This document shows, piece after piece, positions 7,965 through 15,798 of a stretch of DNA of 64,000 bases. The notes beneath the pieces were generated by a model. It was not told the DNA's origin. It did no database searches and worked only from the letters and a program-made list of their open reading frames with translations. The translations under genes were made by a program, and so were the position numbers. Position 1 is the stretch's first letter; each line of letters begins with the position of its first letter. Source of the stretch: Streptoalloteichus hindustanus (lineage in GTDB: Bacteria; Actinomycetota; Actinomycetes; Mycobacteriales; Pseudonocardiaceae); the NCBI RefSeq assembly GCF_900129375.1, contig NZ_FQVN01000007.1, positions 62,001 through 126,000 of the forward strand. The letters run 5' to 3'.

Positions 7965-7977
7965 GTGATCGGACCCA

Positions 7978-8026
7978 GCCGGATCGCCACTGCTGTGCGC
8001 ACTGCTGTGCACAGTGGCGATCCGGC
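7978..8026. terminator. bidirectional terminator, 15-bp stem
   Basis: GCCGGATCGCCACTG (7978-7992) pairs perfectly with its complement at 8012-8026. The 19-base loop carries part of a CACTGCTGTGC direct repeat. It lies between convergent DUF4097 and glycosyltransferase genes. Confidence 0.85.
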
Positions 8027-8181
8027 GGGGCTGTTCGCGAACGCCGCCTCGCGGCATTGCAGAATGACGGCCTTTCCGGCCGCGCGCCAGCCCACTGTCT
8101 ATTGTGGACACACTCGGTGGTAGAACGAGCTCGTGTGGCGCACGGTGTGGCGAAGCTCAGCGATTCCGCGTGATCACGCGG

Positions 8182-9408
8182 TCAGGGCCGGCTTTCCCGG
8201 TTCACGACGTCGAGGAGCAGTTTCGCGGCCACCGTCGCCCCGTCGGCTCGGATCGTGCCGGCCACGGCGGTCGCCCGCGTTCGGGTCTCGGGGGCCAGGG
8301 CCGTGGTGAGCGCGGCGGACAGCGAGTCGGTGGTCGGGGTCGGGCCGTCGTGCGCCACCCCGATACCCAGCTCGGCCACCCGGTCCGCCCAGTACGGCTG
8401 GTCCGCGATCTGGGGCACCACCACCTGGGGCGCGCCGGCCCTGGCGGCCGTCGTGGTGGTGCCCGCGCCGCCGTGGTGCACGACCGCGGCCACCCTGCGG
8501 AACAGCGCCTGCTGGTTGACCTCGCCCACGACGAAGCAGTCGTCGGCGTCGTCGATCGGGGTCAGGCCGGCCCAGCCGCGCGCGAGGACGATCCGACGGC
8601 CGTGCGCGCGGACCGCCTCGGTGGCCACCCGGGCGATGTCCTTCGGGGCGTACGCGGCCATGCTGCCGAAGCCCACGTACACCGGGGGCTCGCCGGCGTC
8701 CAGGAACGCCTCCAGACCTTCCGGCAGCGGGCGGTCGTCGGGCAGAACCCACGTCCCGGTCCGCACGAGGTCGAGGTCCGTCATGCCCTGCGACGGGCAC
8801 AACACCTCGTCCGCCGCCAGCCACGGCTGGTCGGTGAAGACGTAGTCGCGCACGTTGTCCACCGGCGGCAGACCGATCGCGGCCCGATGGCTGTTCAGCG
8901 CCGGGCCGTACAAACCGTTCACCCGCTGGGCGTCCTCCTCCCACAGCTTCCGGTTGTCGGCCTCGTCCGCCGAGGACTGCCTGCCCGGCCGCATCCCCGG
9001 GGAGAAGTGCCGCGACGGCAGCCCGAAGATGTGGAAACACCCGTACACGTAGGGGATGCCCAGTTTCTCGGCCACGTCCCGGGCGCCGGCCGGCATCAGG
9101 CCGGCCGCCAGCAGCGCGTCGCATCCCTCGGCCGCCGCGGTGAGGGTGTCGAACCGCGCGGCCACCAGCTCGGGAGCGAGCCGGAACGCGTCCTCCGCCG
9201 TCGGTGGCTTCGGATTGGCGACCACCGAACGCACCGTCGGCCCGAGCGGCACCAGCGGCACACCGACACGCGCCAGCAGTGTCGCGAAGTCCTCGTCCGG
9301 CGGCGCGCACAACCGCGCCTCCGCGCCGAGCTCCCGCAACGCCACCGCGAGCCCCACCAGCGGTTCGACGTCCCCGCGCGATCCCCACGTCGTCAACAGA
9401 ACACGCAC
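8182..9408 (-). CDS. GT1-family glycosyltransferase (glycopeptide/macrolide GT-like)
   Basis: A 408-residue GT-B fold enzyme. The N-terminus (RVLLTTWGSRGDVEPLVGLAVALRELGAE, given here in two halves as RVLLTTWGSRGDVEP and LVGLAVALRELGAE) is that of the vancomycin/erythromycin-type glycosyltransferases. The C-terminal nucleotide-sugar site is HHGGAGTT (311-318) followed by QIADQPYWADRVAELGIG. Members transfer an NDP-activated, often deoxy, sugar to a natural product or drug. No biosynthetic cluster or sugar genes adjoin it, so it may inactivate macrolides or decorate a distant product. GTG 9408 is chosen because family proteins begin at this point and GGAGATCC lies just upstream. Confidence 0.88.
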   Translation of the reverse strand: MRVLLTTWGSRGDVEPLVGLAVALRELGAEARLCAPPDEDFATLLARVGVPLVPLGPTVRSVVANPKPPTAEDAFRLAPELVAARFDTLTAAAEGCDALLAAGLMPAGARDVAEKLGIPYVYGCFHIFGLPSRHFSPGMRPGRQSSADEADNRKLWEEDAQRVNGLYGPALNSHRAAIGLPPVDNVRDYVFTDQPWLAADEVLCPSQGMTDLDLVRTGTWVLPDDRPLPEGLEAFLDAGEPPVYVGFGSMAAYAPKDIARVATEAVRAHGRRIVLARGWAGLTPIDDADDCFVVGEVNQQALFRRVAAVVHHGGAGTTTTAARAGAPQVVVPQIADQPYWADRVAELGIGVAHDGPTPTTDSLSAALTTALAPETRTRATAVAGTIRADGATVAAKLLLDVVNRESRP

Positions 9409-9890
9409 TTCCGGATCTCCGTTTTCGCTCGTCCTGGCTTTCGGCGGGCAATTCTGGGGCACCTCCCGGGCCTTGCCGCAAGCCCACCGGTCCGCTATAA
9501 ATTGAAGGGGGCAAGGAAAAGAGTCCTCCCTCGATCACCACTTCTTCCTCCACTGTGGACGGTCAATCGGGGCGTCCGATCCGCGGGCGACGCCACGAGC
9601 CCCAGGTATTCCCCCGGTGGGGAGAACGATTTCCGCTCTCGACGCCACCTCGTTTTCACCCGTGCGCGGCGATCAACGACAACAGCCGCACCGGGCGCCC
9701 ATCGCCTCGCACACCAGGGTCGAAGACCGTCGACACGTCCCCCGGCGGCACGGGCCCGTTGCCCCCATCGTTTGATTCGACAAGTGTCTATGTTGACAGG
9801 CATCGATTCAGCGGGCCACGCTCTCCCCGAGTTCACCGACACACTTCGACCGAAGCCGCGTCGCGGCACCGTGGAGACGAGGAGTCAGTG
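9409..9890. other. divergent intergenic region between GT and ArsM-like genes
   Basis: No gene is supported. An AT-rich patch (TATAAATTG at about 9496) could be the -10 region of the glycosyltransferase on the minus strand. An AT-rich stretch at 9771-9810 includes GACAAGTGTC and TTGACAGGCATCGAT and may hold the control site of the methyltransferase, possibly for an ArsR-type repressor, but no ArsR gene is nearby. Confidence 0.4.
9549..9559. repeat. iterated palindrome TCCACWGTGGA, copy 3
   Basis: TCCACTGTGGA lies in the intergenic region between the glycosyltransferase and the ArsM-like gene. Confidence 0.85.
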
Positions 9891-10649
9891 ATGGGCGAGC
9901 AGCCTGCCGAGCTGCGGGAGAAGGTCCGCCAGCACTACGCCGCCGCGGCGGTCCGGGTGAGCGAGAACGGCGACGTCGGGTGCTGTGGCACGCCGCGGGC
10001 CGAGGTCGACCCCAACTTCGGCGCGGCCCGCTACAGCGCCGACGACCAGGCCGCGCTGCCCGCCGAGGCGGTCACCGCGTCCCTCGGATGCGGCAACCCC
10101 ACCGCCGTCGCCGAGCTCGGAGCGGGCGAACGCGTCCTGGACCTGGGTTCGGGTGGCGGCATCGACGTCCTGCTCTCCGCCCGCCGGGTCGGCCCCACCG
10201 GCCGGGTCTACGGGCTGGACATGACCGAGGAGATGCTCGCCCTCGCCGTGGCCAACGCCGCCAGGGCGGGCGTCGCGAACGTCGAGTTCCTCAAGGGCGC
10301 CATCGAAGCCATCCCGTTGCCTTCCAACACCATCGACGTGGTGATCTCCAACTGCGTCATCAACCTCTCCGTGGACAAACCCGCGGTGTTCGCCGAGACC
10401 TTCCGCGTTCTCCGGCCGGGCGGGCGCATCCGGGTCACCGACGTCGTCTCCGACGACGACCTCACCCCCGCCCAGCGCGCCGCACGCGGCGACTACGTGG
10501 GCTGCATCGCCGGCGCCCTGTCCTTCTCCGAGTACCGCCAGGGCCTGGAAACCGCGGGGTTCGCCGACATCGAGATCACCGCCACCCACCCGGTCGCCGA
10601 CGGCCTGCACTCGGCCATCGTCCGCGCCACCAAGCCCGCGACGGGTTAG
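9891..10649 (+). CDS. arsM: arsenite methyltransferase-like SAM enzyme
   Basis: A 252-residue class I SAM methyltransferase with the ArsM layout: motif I LDLGSGGGIDVLLSARRVG, the acidic loop GLDMTEEML, and SNCVINLSVDK. ArsM enzymes need conserved cysteines to bind As(III), and Cys67 (SLGCGNP), Cys155 (SNCVIN) and Cys205 (VGCIAGA) fit those positions. An extra CC pair occurs at 31-32. The reaction is methylation of arsenite to volatile or less toxic methylarsenicals in the cytoplasm. AGGAG lies 6 bp before ATG 9891. No arsR, acr3 or arsC is adjacent, unlike typical ars operons. A second methyltransferase follows almost without a gap. Confidence 0.85.
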   Translation: MGEQPAELREKVRQHYAAAAVRVSENGDVGCCGTPRAEVDPNFGAARYSADDQAALPAEAVTASLGCGNPTAVAELGAGERVLDLGSGGGIDVLLSARRVGPTGRVYGLDMTEEMLALAVANAARAGVANVEFLKGAIEAIPLPSNTIDVVISNCVINLSVDKPAVFAETFRVLRPGGRIRVTDVVSDDDLTPAQRAARGDYVGCIAGALSFSEYRQGLETAGFADIEITATHPVADGLHSAIVRATKPATG

Positions 10650-10660
10650 TGTCCTGGCTC

Positions 10661-11305
10661 GTGACCGAACCCGCCTACCTGGCCCAGACCCGAACCGCCT
10701 ACGACACCGTCGCCGAGTCCTACGCCGACCTGCTCCGGGACGCGCTGACGGACAGCCCGTGGGATCGGGCGGTGCTGAGCGCGTTCGCCGAACTGGTTGG
10801 CACGACAGGACTTGTCGGGGACCTGGGATGCGGACCGGGACGCCTGACCGGTCACCTCGCCGCGCTGGGACTGGACGTGTTCGGTGTGGACCTGTCCCCC
10901 GGCATGGTCGAGGTGGCCCGCCGGGCACACCCGGGACTGCGGTTCGAAGTGGGATCGCTGGCCGCGCTGGACATCGCCGACGGCTCTCTCGCGGGCGCGC
11001 TGGCGTGGTACTCCCTGATCCACACCCCGCCCGAGCGGTTGTCGCCGCTGGTGGCGGAACTGGCGCGGGTGCTGGCGCCGGGCGGCCGACTGCTGACCGC
11101 GTTCCAGGTCGGCGACGAACCGCGACACATCACCCACGGCTACGGTCACGACATCACACTCGACGCGTACCGGCTGCGGCCGGACTTCGTGGCGGAACTG
11201 TTCACGGACGCGGGCCTGACGGTGGAAGCACGGCTCGTGCGGGAACCCCAGCCACCCCACGAGAAAGCGCCGCAGGCCTACCTGCTGGCCCGCAAGCCGG
11301 CGTGA
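10661..11305 (+). CDS. class I SAM-dependent methyltransferase
   Basis: A 214-residue methyltransferase starting MTEPAYLAQTRTAYDTVAESYADLL, here shown as MTEPAYLAQTRTAYD, a very common actinobacterial family. Motif I is GDLGCGPGRLTGHLAALG, followed by VDLSPGMVEVAR and the post-motif LAPGGRLLTAFQVG. The substrate is unknown, and most relatives are annotated as small-molecule methyltransferases. GTG 10661 gives the usual N-terminus. An in-frame GTG at 10649 would overlap the arsM stop (TAGTG), so translation is probably coupled to arsM. It converges on another methyltransferase gene. Confidence 0.8.
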   Translation: MTEPAYLAQTRTAYDTVAESYADLLRDALTDSPWDRAVLSAFAELVGTTGLVGDLGCGPGRLTGHLAALGLDVFGVDLSPGMVEVARRAHPGLRFEVGSLAALDIADGSLAGALAWYSLIHTPPERLSPLVAELARVLAPGGRLLTAFQVGDEPRHITHGYGHDITLDAYRLRPDFVAELFTDAGLTVEARLVREPQPPHEKAPQAYLLARKPA

Positions 11306-11350
11306 CCCGACCGCGACGGTTCCGCCGGTTCCGGCGTTCTCACCTCGCGC

Positions 11351-12079
11351 TCACCTCGTGCTCTCCGCGATGAACACGAACTCCCGCCCCGGACGATCAG
11401 GGGCCTCCCGCACGTCCAGCACGCGGTAACCCGCGTCGACCAAGCTCGTTTCCACCTCCTCGCGACTGCGGAACCGGACGGTGGAGTCGGAAGTGATGAC
11501 CGTGCCGTCGGCCAGGAACCGGTACGTGTAGCGGAAGGAGACCAGCGGAAGACTGACGTCGGTGACCTCCAGACTCCGTTCCACAGCCCCGATTCCGGGC
11601 ACGTCCCGAGTGTCCGCAGCGGTGTCGGCGGCCCAGTCCTCCCACACCCGGCGCTCGGGACGCCTGGTCTCGAACACGAGATGACCACCGGGGCGCAGTG
11701 CGCCGCGAACGCCGTGCAGGGTCCGCGCCCAGTCGTCGTCGGTGAGGAAGACAGTCGCCACGTTCCCCGTCATCACCGCGAGATCGGCCTCCAGCGCGGG
11801 CAGTGCCGTCGCGTCGCCGTGAGCCCAGGTGATCCTTCCGGTTGGGTCCTTCGCCCGCGCGACCTCCAGCGAGGCCTCGGCCGGGTCGACGCCCACGACG
11901 GTGCGGCCGCTCTCGGCGAGCAGGACCGCCAGGCAGCCTGTCCCGCAACCGACGTCGAGGACGTGGTTCGCGCCCAACTCGTCGACGATGTCGAGGTAGG
12001 CCGTCAGATCCTCGCGGTCCCCGTCGAACACGTCGTAGAGGGGCGCGAGACGGGAGTGGGCGAAGAGCGCGTCAGGCAT
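11351..12079 (-). CDS. class I SAM-dependent methyltransferase
   Basis: A 242-residue enzyme starting MPDALFAHSRLAPLYDVFDGDREDL. Motif I is LDVGCGTGCLAVLLAESG, with VGVDPAEASLEVAR, an aspartate-containing WAHGDAT, and LRPGGHLVFETRRPERRVWE. The overall shape matches the ubiquitous actinobacterial methyltransferases whose C-terminal half forms a beta-rich lid. Substrate and pathway are unknown. It appears to be a single-gene unit on the minus strand, converging on the methyltransferase at 10661. The 45-bp gap between them shows no strong hairpin. Confidence 0.82.
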   Translation of the reverse strand: MPDALFAHSRLAPLYDVFDGDREDLTAYLDIVDELGANHVLDVGCGTGCLAVLLAESGRTVVGVDPAEASLEVARAKDPTGRITWAHGDATALPALEADLAVMTGNVATVFLTDDDWARTLHGVRGALRPGGHLVFETRRPERRVWEDWAADTAADTRDVPGIGAVERSLEVTDVSLPLVSFRYTYRFLADGTVITSDSTVRFRSREEVETSLVDAGYRVLDVREAPDRPGREFVFIAESTR

Positions 12080-12155
12080 CCCGCGACCGTACCCGCGGAC
12101 AAGCGCCCCGAGCCACGAATTTCCGGCGGGGACAACGCATCCACGGCAACGGTGA

Positions 12156-12200
12156 GCGGGGCCTCCTTCCAGAGCGCGCCCAGCCGGAAGGAGGCCCCGC
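12156..12200. terminator. strong terminator, perfect 15-bp stem
   Basis: GCGGGGCCTCCTTCC (12156-12170) pairs perfectly with 12186-12200 across a 15-base loop, immediately after the stop codon of the metallophosphoesterase gene. Confidence 0.88.
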
Positions 12201-12206
12201 CACGCG

Positions 12207-13229
12207 TCACAGCGCGTTGTGCAGGGGAACGGTGATCTGCTTGAGCCAGGTGCGGGTGGTGAAGTCGCGGGCCTTGATGACGACCGCGCGGTGCGACACC
12301 TCGACCTGGAGGCCCTGGTTGAACGCGCCGCCGAGGGACACCTCGCCGCCCTTGCCGTCGTCGACCCAGCCGACCTGGACGGCGGCGGTGTTGACCACGG
12401 TGAAGCCTTCGAGGTTGCCGGTTCCCGGCACGACCCGGCGCACCACCCAGTCCGACAGGTTGAGGTCCCAGTGCGTGTGCCCGGAGAACAGGAACACGTC
12501 CTGGTAGCGGCCCAGGATCGACAGCAGCCGGTCGGGCTGGAGGTAGTCGGACCGGTAGAGCTTGTTGTGCGTGCCGGAGACCGTGTTGGGCAGCGGGTGG
12601 TGGGTCAGCACCATCACCGGCTTGCGCCAGCCCGCCCAGTACTTGAGCCGCTGCTCAAGCCAGGTGAACTGCTGGTCGCTGATCCACACCTCGTCCCACA
12701 GCTTCGGGTCGTGGTACTTGGCGTAGCGCTCGGTTCCCAGGCACAGCACCGGAATCCCGCCGAAGGAGGTTTCGGTGTAGACGGTGTTGCGGCCCGCGAA
12801 GCGGTAGAAGCTGCGGAAGAGGGAGTCCTCGGTCGTCCCGTTGGGCCAGGTCTCCTGGGAGAGCGTGTTCGGGTCGCGCCACTTCGGCACGTAGAACTCG
12901 TGGTTGCCGATGGCCCACGCGACCTTGCGCGGGTGCGGGTGCCGGTCCAGGGTCTGCTGGACCTGGGCGTACTCGAAGTCGTAGCCGCGCGGGGTAATGT
13001 CGCCGGCGATGCCGAGCCCGGCGCTGTTCGGGTTGATCTTGGCGATGTCGTCCAGCGCGTGCCCGAAGTCGGTGAGGTCGCCCTGGATGTCACTGATCAC
13101 GTTGAACCGGACGACCGGCCCCGTCACACCCCAGTCCGGCAACGCCTCCGCCTGCCCCGGCGTCAGCGCCGACGCGGCCGCCGCGGCCGCCGCGCCGCCG
13201 GCGGCCGTCATGAACGATCTGCGATCCAT
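12207..13229 (-). CDS. Tat-exported metallophosphoesterase
   Basis: A 340-residue calcineurin-like phosphoesterase. MDRRSFMTAAGG, an alanine-rich stretch and SALTPGQAEA form a twin-arginine signal peptide, so it acts outside the membrane after cofactor loading. Metal-site motifs are ISDIQGD (Asp47), GDITP (Asp77), GNHE (108-111), LTHHP (210-211) and GHTHWD (250-253). The first motif reads D-x-Q where D-x-H is usual, which may alter metal affinity. ATG 13229 is supported by AGGAG upstream; a GTG at 13247 would add a non-Tat extension. The substrate, a phosphoester or phosphodiester, cannot be predicted. It ends at a strong terminator. Confidence 0.85.
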   Translation of the reverse strand: MDRRSFMTAAGGAAAAAAASALTPGQAEALPDWGVTGPVVRFNVISDIQGDLTDFGHALDDIAKINPNSAGLGIAGDITPRGYDFEYAQVQQTLDRHPHPRKVAWAIGNHEFYVPKWRDPNTLSQETWPNGTTEDSLFRSFYRFAGRNTVYTETSFGGIPVLCLGTERYAKYHDPKLWDEVWISDQQFTWLEQRLKYWAGWRKPVMVLTHHPLPNTVSGTHNKLYRSDYLQPDRLLSILGRYQDVFLFSGHTHWDLNLSDWVVRRVVPGTGNLEGFTVVNTAAVQVGWVDDGKGGEVSLGGAFNQGLQVEVSHRAVVIKARDFTTRTWLKQITVPLHNAL

Positions 13230-13370
13230 CACCCGAACACTCCTCACGTCCTCGCGATCCCGCGCAACGTAAGCGAGCCATCCCCAGTGATCGTGTCCGT
13301 TGGCTTACCCGCGCGTGTACGCCCGCCGAACATCCACTCTGGACGACGTGAGCGAGCCCGCCACGACACC

Positions 13371-13401
13371 GCGGGGGCGTCGCGCTGCGCGACGCCCCCG
13401 C
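13371..13401. terminator. terminator, 14-bp stem with 3-base loop
   Basis: GCGGGGGCGTCGCG (13371-13384) pairs perfectly with 13388-13401. It is downstream of the minus-strand ML-domain gene and separates it from the phosphoesterase gene. Confidence 0.85.
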
Positions 13402-13445
13402 CGGAACACCTCGGGCACCCCGTGCTTCTCCGTCGCTGGCGCGCG

Positions 13446-13859
13446 TTACCGACGCGGCCGGAGGTCGGCGTGGATGAAGAGGTCGCAGAAGTCCTTGTCA
13501 TCTTCTGTGAAGGACTGCAGGTAGAGGCGGAAGTCGCCCTTCGGGACCTCCCTGGGGAGGTTGAAGGTCCAGCTCTGCTTCCACTCCCCGGCGGCCGGGC
13601 GAAGATCACCCGTCAGCTCCGCCCCGAACTGCTTCAACAGGTCGGGAAGCGTGAAGGTCTTGCGGATCAGCGTCACGATCCCGATCTTGACCTGGAACTG
13701 GCACACGACCTGGGTCAGGTCGACCTGCTCGGTGAGCTCGGCGGTCAGGTCGCAGCGCAGCGGCTTGCCGGGCTCCGGAAACGACGGCGTCACGGTGATG
13801 TCCCGGATCCGCGCGACGTAGGTCTCGTCGCCGCGGTCCTCCACAAGATCAGTAGCCAT
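13446..13859 (-). CDS. ML-domain-like (MD-2-related lipid-recognition) small protein
   Basis: A 137-residue protein without a signal peptide. The core has ARIRDITVTPSFPEPGKPLRC, shown here as DITVTPSFPEPGKPLRC, then VVCQFQVKIGIVTLIRKTF, WTFNLPREVPKGDFRLYLQSF and KDFCDLFIHADL. This order of strands, the paired cysteines and the P-x-G-x-(F/Y) turn match the ML/NPC2 beta-sandwich that binds lipids in eukaryotes (MD-2, NPC2, Der p 2, PG/PI-transfer proteins). Most ML proteins are secreted and disulfide-bonded, so a cytoplasmic bacterial version is unusual. The assignment is by pattern only and needs a profile search. It is a single-gene unit ending in the terminator at 13371. Confidence 0.55.
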   Translation of the reverse strand: MATDLVEDRGDETYVARIRDITVTPSFPEPGKPLRCDLTAELTEQVDLTQVVCQFQVKIGIVTLIRKTFTLPDLLKQFGAELTGDLRPAAGEWKQSWTFNLPREVPKGDFRLYLQSFTEDDKDFCDLFIHADLRPRR

Positions 13860-14118
13860 GGACCGAGCGTAGCCAAGCCACTTCTCGGAGTTTCACACGA
13901 GAGGCAGGAAGCTGGGTCGTCCGTGCGACGCGCGCATCCCGCCTTCGGCGACAGGTGACCGGGTGTCCCCGCGGATGGGGTGGCACTTACGTCCCGTAGT
14001 CGAGTCTCACCCACTCGTGTGGCGTTGCGTCTCCCGGTCCAGTGATGGCGTGTTCGCCCTCAACAGCTGGCGGGAAGGCGGGGGTGCGACACCCACGCAC
14101 GGAAGGGAGGTGTCTGCC

Positions 14119-14214
14119 ATGGAGCTGTTCGAGGAGATCACGCCGTGTGAGCCGGACGTGGTGCCGCTTTCTGTCACCGCGACCCTCGTGGCCATGGACG
14201 TTGAGGACGAGTGA
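14119..14214 (+). CDS. 31-residue peptide gene
   Basis: ATG 14119 is preceded by the strong ribosome-binding site GAAGGGAGG and opens a 31-residue acidic peptide starting MELFEEITPCEPDVVPL and ending VAMDVEDE, with a single cysteine. A perfect terminator follows at 14291-14316. No modifying enzyme, transporter or immunity gene is next to it, so there is no support for a RiPP precursor. It may be a leader peptide or a free-standing small protein. An in-frame extension to 13963 exists but has no ribosome-binding site. Confidence 0.4.
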   Translation: MELFEEITPCEPDVVPLSVTATLVAMDVEDE

Positions 14215-14290
14215 CAGGGCGTGCTGAACGCCAACACCCCGGGCCCGTGGTCGCTGACGGCGGCGCCGGACCCGAGTCGCCAGCACGAAG

Positions 14291-14316
14291 AAGGGGCGGA
14301 CCATCATCCGCCCCTT
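14291..14316. terminator. bidirectional terminator, 10-bp stem
   Basis: AAGGGGCGGA (14291-14300), loop CCATCA, TCCGCCCCTT (14307-14316). It lies between the small peptide gene and the convergent TetR gene. Confidence 0.85.
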
Positions 14317-14348
14317 CCTGGCGCCAGGCCCAGCCGCACCCGGACGGG

Positions 14349-14942
14349 TCAGTTGGTGGAGTCCGGCGGGGTGAGCGAGCGCAGGGCGTGGGCGATGAGG
14401 GTGTCGAGGTAGTCGGGGTCGGGCATGCCGAGGTGGAAGGCCAGCCGGTGGTAGAGCGGGCCGTACAGCAGGTCGAGCGCCACGTCGAGGTCGGCGTCCG
14501 GCGACAGCTGCCCCTGCTGTTGCGCTCGGCGCAGCCGTTCCCTGAACTTGGCGATGCGCGGTTCGATGACGCGCTCACGCAGCTCGCGGCCCAGGTCGGG
14601 ATCCTGTAACGCCTCGGCGATCAGCCCGGCGGCCGGCGAGGTGTGCGACGGGGCGAGCAGGCCGATGACCTCGGTCAACTGGGTGTGCAGGTCGGCGGCG
14701 AGATCGCCGGTGTCGGGCGGGTCGGCGGTGATGGACGCGGCCTCGTCGAGGATCTCCAGGACGACCGCGCCCTTGGACGGCCACCACCGGTAGATGGTCT
14801 TCTTGCTCACCCCGGCGCGGGCGGCGATGGCCTCGACGGTGACCCGCCGGTAGCCGTTCTCACCGCACAGCTCCTGGGTGGCGGTGAGGATCGCCCGCCG
14901 ACTGCTCTCACTGCGGCGCGCCGCGTTCGGTGCCTTGGCCAT
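14349..14942 (-). CDS. TetR/AcrR-family regulator
   Basis: A 197-residue TetR regulator. The N-terminal HTH is clear: RRAILTATQELCGENGYRRV, here split as RRAILTATQELC and GENGYRRVTVEAIAARAGVS, then KKTIYRWWPSKGAVVLEIL. The C-terminal region resembles the TetR_C_11 type, which forms a dimer and binds an inducer. It is divergent from two DHFR/RibD-like genes, and two near-identical CGACACG dyads (14970-14985, 15010-15026) lie in the shared promoter. Repression of itself and of the reductases, relieved by a small molecule, is the likely circuit. Confidence 0.9.
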   Translation of the reverse strand: MAKAPNAARRSESSRRAILTATQELCGENGYRRVTVEAIAARAGVSKKTIYRWWPSKGAVVLEILDEAASITADPPDTGDLAADLHTQLTEVIGLLAPSHTSPAAGLIAEALQDPDLGRELRERVIEPRIAKFRERLRRAQQQGQLSPDADLDVALDLLYGPLYHRLAFHLGMPDPDYLDTLIAHALRSLTPPDSTN

Positions 14943-14969
14943 GCCCCCAGGCTAAGGGAAACGGAACGT

Positions 14970-15026
14970 GTCGTGTTGACACGACCCGGGTGCGCTGCCA
15001 TCCTCCTCGCGACACGATCCGTGTCG
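14970..15026. promoter_or_regulatory. paired TetR operators
   Basis: GTCGTGT-TG-ACACGAC (14970-14985) and CGACACG-ATC-CGTGTCG (15010-15026) are perfect 7-bp-arm dyads with the same half-site ACACGA/TCGTGT. They lie between the TetR gene and the reductase gene at 15102, about four helical turns apart centre to centre. Confidence 0.75.
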
Positions 15027-15101
15027 TTTACAACTCGCACTCACACCCCCGGACGCCGAGGGCTCACCCGGTCGGCCACCCCGAGAGAGGGAAGCACAAC
15101 G

Positions 15102-15665
15102 ATGGGTCGCATCATCCATTTCGTCCACCAGTCGCTGGACGGGTACATCGAGGGGCCCCGGGGCGAGTTCGACTGGCCGGTCATGGACTCCGAGATCGCC
15201 GCCTACTCGCGCGAGCTGTCGACCACGGCGGACACGTTCCTCTACGGCCGGATCGTGTGGGGCTTCATGTCCAACTACTGGCCGCGAGCCGAGCAGCTCT
15301 CCGACCACCCGCACGATCTCGAGTTCGCGCCGATCTGGCGCGCCAAGCCGAAGGCCGTCGTCTCGCGCACGCTCCAGGACGCGCCGTTCGACGCGCGCGT
15401 GTTCCGGGACGTCGAGTCCCTGGCCCGCGCGAAGGCCGACGAGAGCGGCACCTTCCTGCTGTTCGGCGGATCGGAGCTGGCCTCGTCCCTGACGCGCCAC
15501 GGCCTGATCGACGAGTACCACATCTTCGTCCACCCGGTTCTGCTCGGCGGCGGGAAGCCCGTGTTCGCCGATGTGGCGGACCGCGCCGCACTGCGCCTGG
15601 TCGAGTCACGGGTGTTCGACAACCAAGCCGTGCTGCTGCGCCACGAACGCGTCGACGCCCGCTGA
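15102..15665 (+). CDS. dihydrofolate reductase/RibD_C-family reductase
   Basis: A 187-residue protein beginning MGRIIHFVHQSLDGYIEGP, the RibD_C/DHFR-like opening in which SLDGY contacts NADPH. It continues with TFLYGRIVWGFM, KAVVSRTLQDAPFD, LLFGGSELASSL and the C-terminal HPVLLGGGKPVF. Members are NADPH-dependent reductases or uncharacterised drug-modifying enzymes, and are not the housekeeping DHFR. GAGAGAGGGAAG lies before ATG 15102. It leads a two-gene unit with a paralogue at 15799 and is probably repressed by the divergent TetR. Confidence 0.85.
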   Translation: MGRIIHFVHQSLDGYIEGPRGEFDWPVMDSEIAAYSRELSTTADTFLYGRIVWGFMSNYWPRAEQLSDHPHDLEFAPIWRAKPKAVVSRTLQDAPFDARVFRDVESLARAKADESGTFLLFGGSELASSLTRHGLIDEYHIFVHPVLLGGGKPVFADVADRAALRLVESRVFDNQAVLLRHERVDAR

Positions 15666-15798
15666 ACCCTCTTGTGATCTCCCTGTGCGCAGAGGCCCCC
15701 GAGCGATTCGGCGTCGAGCCGTTCGCGTCGGAACCTCGGCACCGCCGTGCACTGTCCGCGAAACCCGTAGCACAGCAGAACCCCACCAAGGAGCAACC

